From a virus: a DNA stretch of 43,437 nucleotides. Under the pieces are notes generated by a model. The model worked only from the letters and a program-made list of their open reading frames with translations. It made no database searches and was not told the origin of the DNA. How positions within the stretch are numbered: position 1 is the first letter of the stretch; each line of letters opens with the position of its first letter. The translations under genes and the position numbers were made by a program. Positions 8,839 through 16,545 of this stretch are shown here, piece by piece. The stretch spans positions 1 to 43,437 of the IMG/VR virus record IMGVR_UViG_3300044970_000702; one strand, written 5' to 3'.

Positions 8839-9579
8839 TTACCCGATGAACATCTGCCTCGGTACGAACCGTACCGCCGCCTTCTCGCGGTCTTCGCTGG
8901 AGGCTCGATCCCAATCCTCGTCATACTGCGCCTTCAGAACCTGCATACGCTCCATGGCGCCAGGGATCTTCATCGACAGGTAGTACGCCAGCCCAGACAC
9001 GAGGCAGGGCAGGAAGCGGAAAGGGATGTCCTGCGTAGCGGTGCCGCCGTCTCCAGCATCTTGGATGCGCCGCAAGTACCAGTACACAAACTGATACACG
9101 CCCGTCTGATCCGGCGTGGGCCACACGGTGATGCTTGGCAAGGCCGTGGCGCTGGGGGAGTAGCTGCTTCCGACAGGGTAGGCCGCGCCGGAGTTCCGGT
9201 TCACTAGTACCTGGATAGGTCTCGCCTGCTGGAGCTTGTTTGGGATGGAGGAGTACGTGCTGATGCTGATCCGCGTGATGGTCAGATCAACCTGCGTTGA
9301 AACGTTCCCTGCCCCCGTGCGGATGACATGCTCCAGAAGATCCACGGTGTCTGACGGCAGCGTGTAGGTGTTGGTCCCCTGTACCAGGGGGATCATGCCC
9401 TGGTTAAAGGTCCACATGTTTACACCACGGTTCGCCCAATCTGCAAACAGCAGGTTCAGGGATCGCCGCGCCGTGCGCAGGTCGTAGCCCGTGCGAAGCT
9501 CGGATCCGCAGCGTTCAAACGCTTCCTCGACCGCGTCATTGAGGTCGAGGTTGAACGTGGTAGCTCCTGATGTAGTCAT
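8839..9579 (-). CDS. Connector or tail accessory protein (P22 gp4-like)
   Basis: This 246-residue protein opens with FNLDLNDAVEEAFERCGSEL and the helix DLRTARRSLNLLFADWANRG, which matches the start of phage connector proteins that extend the portal. A beta middle contains TYTLPSDTVDLL and PSITVWPTPDQ; a helix-rich end covers PCLVSGLAYYLSMK and the tail ends RFVPRQMFIG. It lies upstream of the adaptor-like gene at 6761-7414. The P22 gp4 relationship is by pattern memory and by the P22-type portal in the same block; moderate confidence. Confidence 0.72.
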   Translation of the reverse strand: MTTSGATTFNLDLNDAVEEAFERCGSELRTGYDLRTARRSLNLLFADWANRGVNMWTFNQGMIPLVQGTNTYTLPSDTVDLLEHVIRTGAGNVSTQVDLTITRISISTYSSIPNKLQQARPIQVLVNRNSGAAYPVGSSYSPSATALPSITVWPTPDQTGVYQFVYWYLRRIQDAGDGGTATQDIPFRFLPCLVSGLAYYLSMKIPGAMERMQVLKAQYDEDWDRASSEDREKAAVRFVPRQMFIG

Positions 9580-9809
9580 CGGAATCTCGCGGTCTTCTGG
9601 GCAACGCCCTTGGGCTGCTTCACGAACTGCTTGCCTGCGGCCTTACCAGCACGCTTGGCCCTGGTCGTTGCGGCGTACTCGGCAGGGGACAAAGCGGCAA
9701 TCGCGGCTTTAGGCAGATACCGCTCCCCCGTCTTGGAAGACGGTTTCCCAGACTTGGTCTGCCATTCTTGGCTTGTCCAGTCGCGGAGCGATTTCTGCGG
9801 GGACTTCAT
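9576..9809 (-). CDS. Small conserved basic phage protein (DUF5872-like)
   Basis: The 77-residue protein reads MKSPQKSLRDWTSQEWQTKS then GKPSSKTGERYLP and LSPAEYAATTRAKR, a recognisable small protein of tailed phages with a W-x-W segment and a basic C-terminus. I link it tentatively to DUF5872. It overlaps the connector gene by ATGA. No function is known to me. The charge (many K and R) suggests nucleic acid or packaged-DNA contact, which is inference. Confidence 0.7.
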   Translation of the reverse strand: MKSPQKSLRDWTSQEWQTKSGKPSSKTGERYLPKAAIAALSPAEYAATTRAKRAGKAAGKQFVKQPKGVAQKTARFR

Positions 9810-9810
9810 G

Positions 9811-10089
9811 TCAGTCCTTGTACGAGCCGCCCTTGGCCTTGTACTGCTTCGCCAGAAGCTGTGCCTTGCGTGCGGACCACTGGCCCGCTGCCGTGCCCTG
9901 GGTCGCTTGGCCCTTGATGCGCTCGAAGAGCGCCTTCCGCATCCCGGGTTTGGTGTAGTTGCCTGCGGCGTTGACCTTCGTCTCCCCGCCTTCGGCGTAG
10001 AGATCCACCTTGTCCCCGTCCTTGCGACGGATGACCTTGGGCTTCTTCAACTCCGGGCGGATGGCGCCCATGCCGCGTGAAATCCTCAT
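9811..10089 (-). CDS. Conserved small phage protein with KGG tail
   Basis: I choose ATG 10089 because it follows the upstream stop (10091-10093) by one base; the longer frame to 10206 lies inside that gene. The 92-residue product begins MRISRGMGAIRPELKKPKVI and contains DLYAEGGETKVNAAGNYTK. It ends LLAKQYKAKGGSYKD. This is a conserved small protein of phage structural blocks with the AKGG ending shared by neighbours. Function is unknown. Confidence 0.7.
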   Translation of the reverse strand: MRISRGMGAIRPELKKPKVIRRKDGDKVDLYAEGGETKVNAAGNYTKPGMRKALFERIKGQATQGTAAGQWSARKAQLLAKQYKAKGGSYKD

Positions 10090-10090
10090 C

Positions 10091-10978
10091 TCAGTACACC
10101 TTGCACGGCCTGACACCGCGCTGCTCGCAGCCCGAACCCTTGACGCTGCCGCCAGAGGCATAGGTCTTGACCTTGCCGCCCTTGCGGAATTCCACCTCCT
10201 CCTCATCCCGGGTGCGGGAGCGCGGAGATTCCTTGGCCCTCTCCTTCCGAAGGATGGGCCTCTCTGCCTTGGCTTCTGCTGCAGCCTGGGAACGTCCCGT
10301 CCGAGCTTCTTGAACTGCCTTGCGGCTTGCGGCGCCCCTGACAGCAGAGGTCGCTGCTTCCATCTCCTGTGCCGGTGTAAACCTGCGTCCAGTCTCAGAG
10401 GTGGCTGCCGTCGATCTCATGGGAGTGCCGCGCCCGATAGAGCCAGAACTGATGTCCTGCGCCAGATCCTTTGCCAGCCCTTCCTTCAGGGTAGACATCG
10501 CCCGGCGCTCAGCCCCAGCCCTTTGGGCGGCTTCCATTGCGGGCTCGTCTAGGCGACGGAGAGCTTCAGCAGCATCCCGAGCCTTCTTGGCCCTGTAGAG
10601 ACCATATCCAAGCCCACCAGCAGCCGCCGTGGCGCCTGTAGCCGCCATAACTTTCTTGGCGGTATCGCTGAGACCAGAGCCTACGCGCTCCATACTAGAT
10701 GGAGGAGAGGGTTCGGGACGGTTGGCGGGGGCGCCAGGGATCTCAGCACGACCAGACGGAGCGGTGCTTGCTTCTTGCGGCCCTCGGGCTCGCATATCAG
10801 AGGCGCTCGACGGTGTCCGCCCGGTACGATCTGCGTTCAGAAGATCCCGCAGGGTTTTGTCCGCGCCGTACTTACGGCGGAAGTCAGCGAGTTCCTCGCG
10901 GCTAACGAGGGCTCGACCCTTATCATCTCTGCCCCGGCCTTGCACCGGGCCGGTGTACGTGGTTTTGGCGTATGACAT
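10091..10978 (-). CDS. Basic virion-associated protein with glycine-rich tail
   Basis: From ATG 10978 the product is 295 residues, MSYAKTTYTGPVQGRGRDDK at the start. The upstream gene stops at 10980, one base before, which fixes this start over the ORF start at 11023. The middle has an alanine/glycine segment (ATGATAAAGGLGYGLYRAKK) that could be a weak membrane helix, then an alanine- and arginine-rich helical region. The C-terminus, YASGGSVKGSGCEQRGVRPC, is a known ending of many small phage proteins. Low complexity makes function unclear; packaged DNA or membrane contact are possibilities. Confidence 0.68.
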   Translation of the reverse strand: MSYAKTTYTGPVQGRGRDDKGRALVSREELADFRRKYGADKTLRDLLNADRTGRTPSSASDMRARGPQEASTAPSGRAEIPGAPANRPEPSPPSSMERVGSGLSDTAKKVMAATGATAAAGGLGYGLYRAKKARDAAEALRRLDEPAMEAAQRAGAERRAMSTLKEGLAKDLAQDISSGSIGRGTPMRSTAATSETGRRFTPAQEMEAATSAVRGAASRKAVQEARTGRSQAAAEAKAERPILRKERAKESPRSRTRDEEEVEFRKGGKVKTYASGGSVKGSGCEQRGVRPCKVY

Positions 10979-10979
10979 C

Positions 10980-11075
10980 TCACACCATCCTTCCCTTGGT
11001 ATGGCCCTTAGTAACACAGCCATCGGCGCGGGTCACCCCACCTTTGGCGTAGCCCTTGATGCTGCCGCCTTTAGC
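10980..11075 (-). repeat. Direct repeat of gene 3-prime end, copy A (copy B at 11401-11496)
   Basis: Bases 10980-11075 and 11401-11496 align over about 95 bases with scattered third-position changes; the first 21 bases are identical. The repeat encodes the shared C-terminal tail of the two adjacent genes. It lies 421 bases apart and in direct orientation. Confidence 0.8.
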
Positions 11076-11399
11076 TTTCCCATCAGCAGGCAAATCAACG
11101 GGTTTCCCGTATCCGGCGCGATTGCGAGATGTGCGCCCAGCATACTTTGTGCCTTTGGGGTACTGATCAGCAACTTGCTGCTCCGCGTCCTCAGCCATTG
11201 ATTCATACATGTTTTCAATGTGCCGCCTTGCAGCATCAGCCGCTTGGCCTTGCTTTTTCCCAGCCAAATGCGCTGTTGTCTGCCAAATTCTTGAACTTGG
11301 AGACGAGCTTTCTTCTACTTTGTTGCGCAGTTTCCGAGCGCGCTCTGACTGCGTTTTTGACGTTTCATTCCATTCACCTGGGCCAGCATAAGTAGCCAT
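10980..11399 (-). CDS. KGG-tail protein, copy 1
   Basis: The 139-residue protein begins MATYAGPGEWNETSKTQSER with a charged helical body and a tyrosine/lysine region (YPKGTKYAGRTSRNRAGYGK). Its last 23 residues, ending GCVTKGHTKGRMV, are identical to those of the next gene upstream (11401-11673). The gene sits one base from each neighbour. The duplicate tail is also visible in DNA: the first 21 bases after each stop position are identical. Function unknown. Confidence 0.7.
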   Translation of the reverse strand: MATYAGPGEWNETSKTQSERARKLRNKVEESSSPSSRIWQTTAHLAGKKQGQAADAARRHIENMYESMAEDAEQQVADQYPKGTKYAGRTSRNRAGYGKPVDLPADGKAKGGSIKGYAKGGVTRADGCVTKGHTKGRMV

Positions 11400-11400
11400 T

Positions 11401-11673
11401 TCACACCATCCTTCCCTTGGTGTGCCCCTTGGTCACGCAGCCATCAGCGCGGGTGACGCCTCCCTTGGCATACGCCTTGGTCATGCCGCCTTTGGCCTTC
11501 TTCGTTGGCTTGGGCATCGGCTCCATCGGAGCCATTCCGGGCTTGCCGTAGTCACCGCGCTTGATCTTGCGCTCGGTGGTCAGGCCCTCTTCTTCATAGT
11601 CACGAAGCTCTTCTGCCGTGGCGCCACCACGGCCTGCAGACCGACCACCACCGACATTGACTTGCGTTGCCAT
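11401..11673 (-). CDS. KGG-tail protein, copy 2
   Basis: The 90-residue protein starts MATQVNVGGGRSAGRGGATA, has an acidic stretch (EELRDYEEEG) and then RGDYGKPGMAPMEPMPKPTK. The final 23 residues are identical to those of the downstream gene, including the end GCVTKGHTKGRMV. Identical tails on otherwise different proteins suggest a tail-swapping or duplication event, or a tail used as a tag. No enzyme motif. Confidence 0.7.
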   Translation of the reverse strand: MATQVNVGGGRSAGRGGATAEELRDYEEEGLTTERKIKRGDYGKPGMAPMEPMPKPTKKAKGGMTKAYAKGGVTRADGCVTKGHTKGRMV

Positions 11674-11682
11674 GTTTACTCC

Positions 11683-12012
11683 TCAGCAGGCTTTGCCGCC
11701 CATTGCCATCTTCACCATCTTGCCCCTGGTCTTGCCCTTGGACTCGATGCCGCCGCCCTTGGCGAACGGCTTGCCCTTGGCTTCCGCCATCTCATGCTTG
11801 ATCATGGGCTTGGGAGCGCCCTTCTTTTTCATGAAGGCCACTTCCTTCTTCATCATGGCAGGAGATTCTTTCTTCATGGTCGGGCCTCCTTCGGCCTTGT
11901 GAGCTTCAAACTTCCGGCCTACGGCCTGGGGGATTCCCGTCTTCTTGGCGAAGCTGGGGCTGTGCGCGACAGCACGCATGAGGCGTGCCTGAGGTTCAGA
12001 TTTGTACGGCAT
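11683..12012 (-). CDS. Lysine- and methionine-rich small phage protein
   Basis: The 109-residue protein begins MPYKSEPQARLMRAVAHSPS and continues with FAKKTGIPQAVGRKF, a start found in many small phage proteins of this block. The rest is repeated lysine/methionine sequence (KKESPAMMKKEVAFMKKKGA) and an AKGGGI element, ending KMAMGGKAC. It is strongly basic. Upstream overlap with the TM protein is 17 bases. Function unknown; DNA binding in the head is plausible from charge. Confidence 0.7.
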   Translation of the reverse strand: MPYKSEPQARLMRAVAHSPSFAKKTGIPQAVGRKFEAHKAEGGPTMKKESPAMMKKEVAFMKKKGAPKPMIKHEMAEAKGKPFAKGGGIESKGKTRGKMVKMAMGGKAC

Positions 12013-12247
12013 GAGGCTTGCTCCTCAGCGTGTCAATCTTGGCTTCAATCCGGTCAAAGCGTTCGATCAACTCCTTCATGTCCTGCCGAAACTCTGCGCG
12101 AGTGATGTGGTCCCGGGCGACTTCCTCACGGGTCCGGTTCAGCAGGATGCTGAGCCTATCAAGCTCTCTGAACTTGGATGCCATGAAGAAACCCACAACA
12201 CCAATCAACACCGTCAGGATGGCGTTCCAAATGACCGTTGCTTCCAT
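11996..12247 (-). CDS. Membrane-anchored coiled-coil protein, possible holin or spanin-like
   Basis: This 83-residue protein has one N-terminal membrane helix (residues 5-23, IWNAILTVLIGVVGFFMASK) followed by a charged coiled coil (LSILLNRTREEVARD, FDRIEAKIDTLRS). One membrane anchor plus a coiled coil is the layout of small phage lysis or membrane proteins of the holin/Rz kind, but many small phage membrane proteins share it. It is the only clear membrane protein in the virion block, and no endolysin is seen nearby. Treat the lysis role as a hypothesis. Confidence 0.65.
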   Translation of the reverse strand: MEATVIWNAILTVLIGVVGFFMASKFRELDRLSILLNRTREEVARDHITRAEFRQDMKELIERFDRIEAKIDTLRSKPHAVQI

Positions 12248-12248
12248 G

Positions 12249-12503
12249 TCAGCAATTCCATGCCCTCAGGGATTTGTTGATGCGGGAGTTGGGGTCGTTG
12301 GCCGTCTTGGATGAAGTGAGCTTCTTCTTCATGCCTTTCATCCTGGCGCAGAATGAGTCCCTTCGGGGACCGCCTTCCGGTTGCGGAGCTTTGAGCCCAG
12401 GCTTGCCGGGATTGGCAGCGTTGTAAGACGCCCGCCCCTTGGCATTGAGCCCCCCTTTGGGGTTCTTGCCTTCAGAACGCTGCCAAGCGGGGGTCTTAGC
12501 CAT
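12249..12503 (-). CDS. Small conserved phage protein (DUF6321-like)
   Basis: The 84-residue protein starts MAKTPAWQRSEGKNPKGGLN and continues with AKGRASYNAANPGKPGL, then RRDSFCARMKGMKKKL and ends LRAWNC. This arrangement is one I recognise from a widespread small phage family, tentatively DUF6321. It is basic with two cysteines, one at the last position. Its start overlaps the upstream stop by eight bases. No function has been assigned that I know of. Confidence 0.75.
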   Translation of the reverse strand: MAKTPAWQRSEGKNPKGGLNAKGRASYNAANPGKPGLKAPQPEGGPRRDSFCARMKGMKKKLTSSKTANDPNSRINKSLRAWNC

Positions 12504-12774
12504 AGAACACCGTCGCAGTGGTGTCCGTCCCGGAGACGGTCACATGGAGATCGGTGTAGCACAAGACCCCTTCACCGGGGATCAGAAACGAGAAGGGAGT
12601 GCCATTGGCAACCGTGGCCGTTGAGTACAGCGTAGTGCCTGTAGCTCCCCCGTCTCGCACAACCACCGTACCCGCCGTGGACCCTGGCGTGATCACCAGA
12701 CCCTTGAAACGAGTCCGGGCCGCAAAGACAGTTGCTGTGCTACTGACGTAGCCAGCCTTTACGTCAGTTTGCAT
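12496..12774 (-). CDS. Small beta-rich virion protein
   Basis: The 92-residue protein is almost wholly beta strands: FKGLVITPGSTAGTVVVRDG and LHVTVSGTDTTATVFYG. This composition fits a small capsid decoration or neck protein. It lies between the head fibre-like gene and the basic protein run. No motif beyond composition was recognised. Confidence 0.65.
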   Translation of the reverse strand: MQTDVKAGYVSSTATVFAARTRFKGLVITPGSTAGTVVVRDGGATGTTLYSTATVANGTPFSFLIPGEGVLCYTDLHVTVSGTDTTATVFYG

Positions 12775-12786
12775 GACAGCCTCCTA

Positions 12787-13146
12787 TTAGGCTGCAAGCA
12801 GACCGAGGTCTTTCAGCGCCTTGACAATGTCGCCAACGGTGTAAGCAGCCGTGCCGGTGTTGCCGGTGTAGGTGCTGTCTGCACGCGCAGCCGTGCCCGA
12901 GCCTGCGGTAAACCCGGTCGTCGTGCCGGTCGTTGCAGGCTGAACCACCGCCGTTGCGCCGTAGAAACCGACCGTGTCGGTAGCGGCATTTCCAATGGAC
13001 GCAGTGGCGGTCACGGCCAGCGAATCCACAGTGGTATCGGGCCCAAGAGTGGAGGTGACCGCAACCGCACCAGTGGTGCTGTTCTTTGTGATGGTTTGGA
13101 AGCCGTTCTCCGAACGAACCGGCCCGTTAAAAGTCGTGGAAGCCAT
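12787..13146 (-). CDS. Head fibre-like or decoration protein
   Basis: The 119-residue protein begins MASTTFNGPVRSENGFQTIT, a start seen in phage head fibre-like proteins, and ends with a short helix, YTVGDIVKALKDLGLLAA. The middle is threonine/alanine-rich beta sequence (VAVTSTLGPDTTVDSLAV). It is the first gene after the capsid terminator and so may have its own transcript. Assignment is by the two terminal patterns and context. Confidence 0.68.
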   Translation of the reverse strand: MASTTFNGPVRSENGFQTITKNSTTGAVAVTSTLGPDTTVDSLAVTATASIGNAATDTVGFYGATAVVQPATTGTTTGFTAGSGTAARADSTYTGNTGTAAYTVGDIVKALKDLGLLAA

Positions 13147-13226
13147 GGAGGTTTTCCTCAGTTTGCGCCCGCCGTCGTTGAGGTGACGTCTGCCGAGTCA
13201 GTCGGCGGGCTGGGGTAGGTCTCGGT

Positions 13227-13241
13227 TTAGGCGCAGCCTAA
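13227..13241. promoter_or_regulatory. Perfect inverted repeat, possible operator
   Basis: TTAGGC-GCA-GCCTAA is a perfect 6-bp inverted repeat in the 157-base gap between the capsid gene terminator and the next minus-strand gene. It sits upstream of the start at 13146 and could be an operator or a short RNA hairpin. No clear promoter was found next to it. Confidence 0.35.
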
Positions 13242-13261
13242 CATACTCTCGGATAAAAGAA

Positions 13262-13281
13262 AAGGCCCCCGAAGGGGCCTT
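13262..13281 (-). terminator. Rho-independent terminator after the major capsid gene
   Basis: Read on the minus strand, the stem AAGGCCCC, a TTCG tetraloop and GGGGCCTT are followed by TTCTTTT. The TTCG loop, 8-bp GC-rich stem and T tract make a classical terminator, 23 bases after the capsid stop codon. It would make the capsid gene the end of a highly expressed head transcript. Confidence 0.88.
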
Positions 13282-13303
13282 AAAGGTCAAACTCCGTGAG
13301 GTA

Positions 13304-14212
13304 TCAGGCCCCAGGCGAACCGAACGCCCCAAGGGGGTCGCTCACTCCAAACGAGTACCTCTCACGCGCCTTGTACCGGCTGTTGCCCGTGTCGAAGTCA
13401 GCATCCATGGACGTTGCCAGGGGCACGCGCACGAAGTGCTTCAGACCGTTGGGCACATCGGTGGTCAGGAACCACGCGTTGGTATCGGTCAACCAGTGGT
13501 TGATCGTGTAGCCCTCGGGGATCGAGCCATTGTTCTTCAGGGCGTTGATGTCGTTGTCGGCGGTGCCAACACGGAGGTTGGTTTCCAACAGACGCGTTGC
13601 AACGAACTGAAGCGCCGGGGGCACGATCAGCTTGCGGGGCTTGGCGGCGATCAGGAGGCCGCGCTCATCGGTCCAGCCAGCGATCTGGATGACCGCAGCT
13701 TCCAGCGAGGTCTCGTTCAGGTCAGCGCCGACCGTGGGACGGTTGCTGTTGGAACCACCAGACACCAGCGGGTGAGCGGTGCTGAACAGCGATTGGCCGT
13801 CCCCGTAGGTCACGGAGGCGTTGAAACCGTTGTTCAGGATGGCGGCAGCCTTGACCTGCTTCGTATACGCCATGGCCCGGGCAAGGGCCTTGGTGTACCG
13901 CGCCGAGAGACTGTCGTACAGGTTGTCTTCCATCGCCTCTTCGGTGATGGAGAAACCCATAGCGATGGTCTCGTGGTTGTAACGAGCGGTCCAGGCTTCC
14001 TGCGCATTGTCATACGCGATGGCTTGGCCTTCGTTCTTCACCGGGGCGGCGCTGAAGCCGGAGAGCTTGGTCTCCTCTTCAAACGAACGCTCGGAGGTCT
14101 CCGTCTCGTAGATCTCCTTGTGCTCTTCGCCGTAACGCTTGTACTCCAGGCCGAACAGGGCGTTCAGTCCAGGGAGCAGTTCCTTGAGTAGTTGGGCACG
14201 AGAAATTGCCAT
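13304..14212 (-). CDS. Major capsid protein (HK97-fold)
   Basis: The 302-residue protein begins MAISRAQLLKELLPGLNALF. It has an acidic N-terminal arm (YETETSERSFEEETKLSG), then FSITEEAMEDNLYDSLSARY, a long spine-like helix ending TKQVKAAAILNNGF, and later QSLFSTAHPLVSGG and LIVPPALQFVATRLL, a set of elements I know from Mu-gpT-like major capsid proteins. A ribosome site AGGAG lies eight bases upstream of the ATG. It is followed by a strong terminator and preceded by scaffold and accessory head genes, the usual order. No separate maturation protease was seen. Confidence 0.85.
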   Translation of the reverse strand: MAISRAQLLKELLPGLNALFGLEYKRYGEEHKEIYETETSERSFEEETKLSGFSAAPVKNEGQAIAYDNAQEAWTARYNHETIAMGFSITEEAMEDNLYDSLSARYTKALARAMAYTKQVKAAAILNNGFNASVTYGDGQSLFSTAHPLVSGGSNSNRPTVGADLNETSLEAAVIQIAGWTDERGLLIAAKPRKLIVPPALQFVATRLLETNLRVGTADNDINALKNNGSIPEGYTINHWLTDTNAWFLTTDVPNGLKHFVRVPLATSMDADFDTGNSRYKARERYSFGVSDPLGAFGSPGA

Positions 14213-14224
14213 GATGTGTGCTCC

Positions 14225-15151
14225 TTAGACGCCAGCAGCCAGCAGGTAGCTGTGGTAGCCGAAGTTCCAGCCAACGATCACTTCCGGGTAGCCCACGAAA
14301 GAGACACCGCCTCCACTAGTGGCGGTAACGTTGGCGCTGACCGTGATGGTCTTGGTGCTGGTGACAACACCCGTGACCGTCAGGTTGCTGCCCGGCGAGC
14401 CTGCGGTCGTGCTGGAGATACCAGCAATAACGCACTGCATACCGGGTTGGATGCCCGTAACGGAATCGACCGTGAAAGTCGTGCCGCCCGCAGGCGACGA
14501 GGTCAAAACCGTTGCAACGGTGACCGCCGTATCCGGGACCATCTGGATCACGCGCAGGCACGGCGAAGTGCCAGCCCCGGTGCCGACCGTTTGACGGATG
14601 TTGCCCGCCACGGAAGACGCGACCGTCGGGTTTGCGCCCGAGATCGCCATGGCCGAGTTGCCCGTCGTGATGCTGCCCGCATTTCCTGCAACCAGGAACG
14701 CATTGGAACCAAGGAACGACGGCGACATGTAGCCGATGGTCGTGCCCGTGTTCAGTTGCGTGTTGGCCGAGCCTTGGGGCTGGGTGACCACCGCCGCCTT
14801 GAAGAGGGCGTTGGGGTCGTCCAGCACATAGGCCACCGCGTCAGGAGCGTTGGTCCCTGCGGGCCATTGCTCATTGCGCAGCTTGCCGAACACCGGCCCG
14901 CCCGTGGGGGTGTACTCGCAGCCGAGGAAGACACCGAGGATGTCCCCAGCGGCAGCGGCGGATTGCGTGTCCGCGTTGTACGGGGTGATGATGGTGTTGC
15001 CGTTGGAAAGACCCACAACGTCGCCCGTGAAGAGGCCCGTGTTGTAGCCCTGACCAATCGGAATCATCCGGGTAGACCCAGCGAAGGGGATGCCCCCGCG
15101 CAGGTTCACCGGCTTTAGGCCGTAAGGCCCGTCGATGATGGGATAAGCCAT
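14225..15151 (-). CDS. Head structural protein upstream of the capsid gene
   Basis: The 308-residue protein opens MAYPIIDGPYGLKPVNLRGG and has FAGSTRMIPIGQGYNTGLF, then GVFLGCEYTPTGGP and VAYVLDDPNALFKAAVV, a pattern I associate with a conserved phage head or decoration protein that often neighbours the capsid gene. Residues 210-290 form a Thr/Ser/Gly-rich domain with repeated TVTGVVTSTKTITVSANVTA type strands, possibly an Ig-like insertion. It ends with EVIVGWNFGYHSYLLAAGV. Whether it is a second capsid shell protein or a decoration protein is not decided by sequence. Confidence 0.7.
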   Translation of the reverse strand: MAYPIIDGPYGLKPVNLRGGIPFAGSTRMIPIGQGYNTGLFTGDVVGLSNGNTIITPYNADTQSAAAAGDILGVFLGCEYTPTGGPVFGKLRNEQWPAGTNAPDAVAYVLDDPNALFKAAVVTQPQGSANTQLNTGTTIGYMSPSFLGSNAFLVAGNAGSITTGNSAMAISGANPTVASSVAGNIRQTVGTGAGTSPCLRVIQMVPDTAVTVATVLTSSPAGGTTFTVDSVTGIQPGMQCVIAGISSTTAGSPGSNLTVTGVVTSTKTITVSANVTATSGGGVSFVGYPEVIVGWNFGYHSYLLAAGV

Positions 15152-15165
15152 TTAAGACTCCTTGA

Positions 15166-15615
15166 TTACTGACCGCGTCCGAACGAGACCTCAGACCGCC
15201 GGTTCTTGAAGAGCGGCATACGAGGATCGTTCTCGCGCATGAAGGTGTTGTCCACGGACTCCATCTGACCAGACGCCTGACCCTGGTAGAAGGCATTCCG
15301 TTGATCAACAAGTTCTTTTGGGGTTCGGCAAAGCACCAGACCGCCGATCTCCAGCGCATCAGGAATCCGGGATTTCGGATCGCATAGATGTTGGAGTTCG
15401 GGATGATCTGCCACCTTGACAGGCTCCCAGCCTTCGCGGAACTTGGAGGTGATATTCCTTGGGTCGGCGGTGCCCAAGGTGCTGACGCGAACCCACCGAT
15501 AGACATATCCAGGATCCGGGATCGGATCCGGGAGAAGTTCAGCGGGCTTCCAGGTCATGGGTCGCTCCGCCTTGGCGCGAGATTCCGCTTCGCGGGGGGT
15601 ACGTTGGTCAGCCAT
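15166..15615 (-). CDS. Conserved head assembly-associated protein
   Basis: The 149-residue protein has a basic start (MADQRTPREAESRAKAERPM), then YVYRWVRVSTLGTADPRNI and FREGWEPVKVADHPEL, and ends PRMPLFKNRRSEVSFGRG. I recognise this as a small conserved phage protein that lies between scaffold and capsid genes. Its function is not established; position suggests a head assembly factor. It overlaps the end of the scaffold gene by eight bases. Confidence 0.7.
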   Translation of the reverse strand: MADQRTPREAESRAKAERPMTWKPAELLPDPIPDPGYVYRWVRVSTLGTADPRNITSKFREGWEPVKVADHPELQHLCDPKSRIPDALEIGGLVLCRTPKELVDQRNAFYQGQASGQMESVDNTFMRENDPRMPLFKNRRSEVSFGRGQ

Positions 15616-16543
15616 TGTCTTTCCTCATCTGTTCAGCTACTGCACGCGCGTACTGCTCAGGGGTGAGCCCGAGGCGCTTTGCAAGGGTTACCTGGGTTTG
15701 CGTCAGCACGATCTTCTTGGGCGCGGTGCTGCGCGTTGCCGGGGCAACTACAGATGACTTCTTCTTCTCCTGGGTAAACGCTCCAGGGAAAGTAGATTTC
15801 ATCTCAGAGTCGATACGATTGAAGTACTCGTCGCTTCCGGCGGGCACCCCTTCTCGCTCAAGTTCTCTGTGAATCTCCATCGCCACAGCCGACATTCGGA
15901 GATTTGACCCAAACCACGGATTGGCTTCTTGCCACGCTCGGGTTTTTGGGTCAACTTGTGGCGTTGGCGGCGTTTGTACAACATTTTCCGGCGTTTGTAC
16001 AGGGGTGGGTTTCGGCGGGCGGAATGCCGCCAGCTTTTCCGCCTTCAGCTTGACCGAGAAAAGCTCTTCCTGGGCAGCAAGAACTGCCTTGGCATCGCCT
16101 TCTTCATAAGCCTTTTCATACTTCTTCCGGGCCGCGTCCAATTCGCCTTCGACAGCTTTTTTGGCTTGTTCGATGGCGACTTGCTGGCTTTGTCCTGCCG
16201 ATTTCTGGAGCTTTTGGTTCTCTTCCAGAAGCCTTTGGGTGAGACGTAGTGCCTCTTCCCGCTCTCGCAGCGCCGCTTCTTTCGCCCTACGCTCCTCGTG
16301 GTAGCCCTTCGAGAAGTGTTGGATGCGCTGCTTGACCCCTTCGGAGTATTTCGCCAACTCGTCGTCGGTGACATCCGCAGGCGGCTCCTTCATTGGAGCG
16401 CGGCCCTTGTCTGCCTCTGGGGTGTCGTCCACCACCTCGATCTCTGCGTCACCTTCGATCTCAAAATCGACCTTCTTGTCGTCGGCCTTGGTGTCCACCT
16501 GAACTTCGTCGGGGAACTTGAACTCTTCTTTGTCCAGTGCCAT
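15608..16543 (-). CDS. Scaffolding protein
   Basis: The 311-residue protein is highly charged and helical: acidic residues 1-60 (DFEIEGDAEIEVVDD), a long coiled coil at about 85-175 (EERRAKEAALREREEALRL), a proline-rich linker, then TRAWQEANPWFGSNLRMSAV and a basic C-terminal helix (LAKRLGLTPEQYARAVAEQM). Acidic start, coiled-coil middle and basic helix-loop end are the hallmarks of internal scaffolds of HK97-type heads. It lies directly upstream of the capsid genes in the transcript. Confidence 0.8.
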   Translation of the reverse strand: MALDKEEFKFPDEVQVDTKADDKKVDFEIEGDAEIEVVDDTPEADKGRAPMKEPPADVTDDELAKYSEGVKQRIQHFSKGYHEERRAKEAALREREEALRLTQRLLEENQKLQKSAGQSQQVAIEQAKKAVEGELDAARKKYEKAYEEGDAKAVLAAQEELFSVKLKAEKLAAFRPPKPTPVQTPENVVQTPPTPQVDPKTRAWQEANPWFGSNLRMSAVAMEIHRELEREGVPAGSDEYFNRIDSEMKSTFPGAFTQEKKKSSVVAPATRSTAPKKIVLTQTQVTLAKRLGLTPEQYARAVAEQMRKDNG

Positions 16544-16545
16544 GG

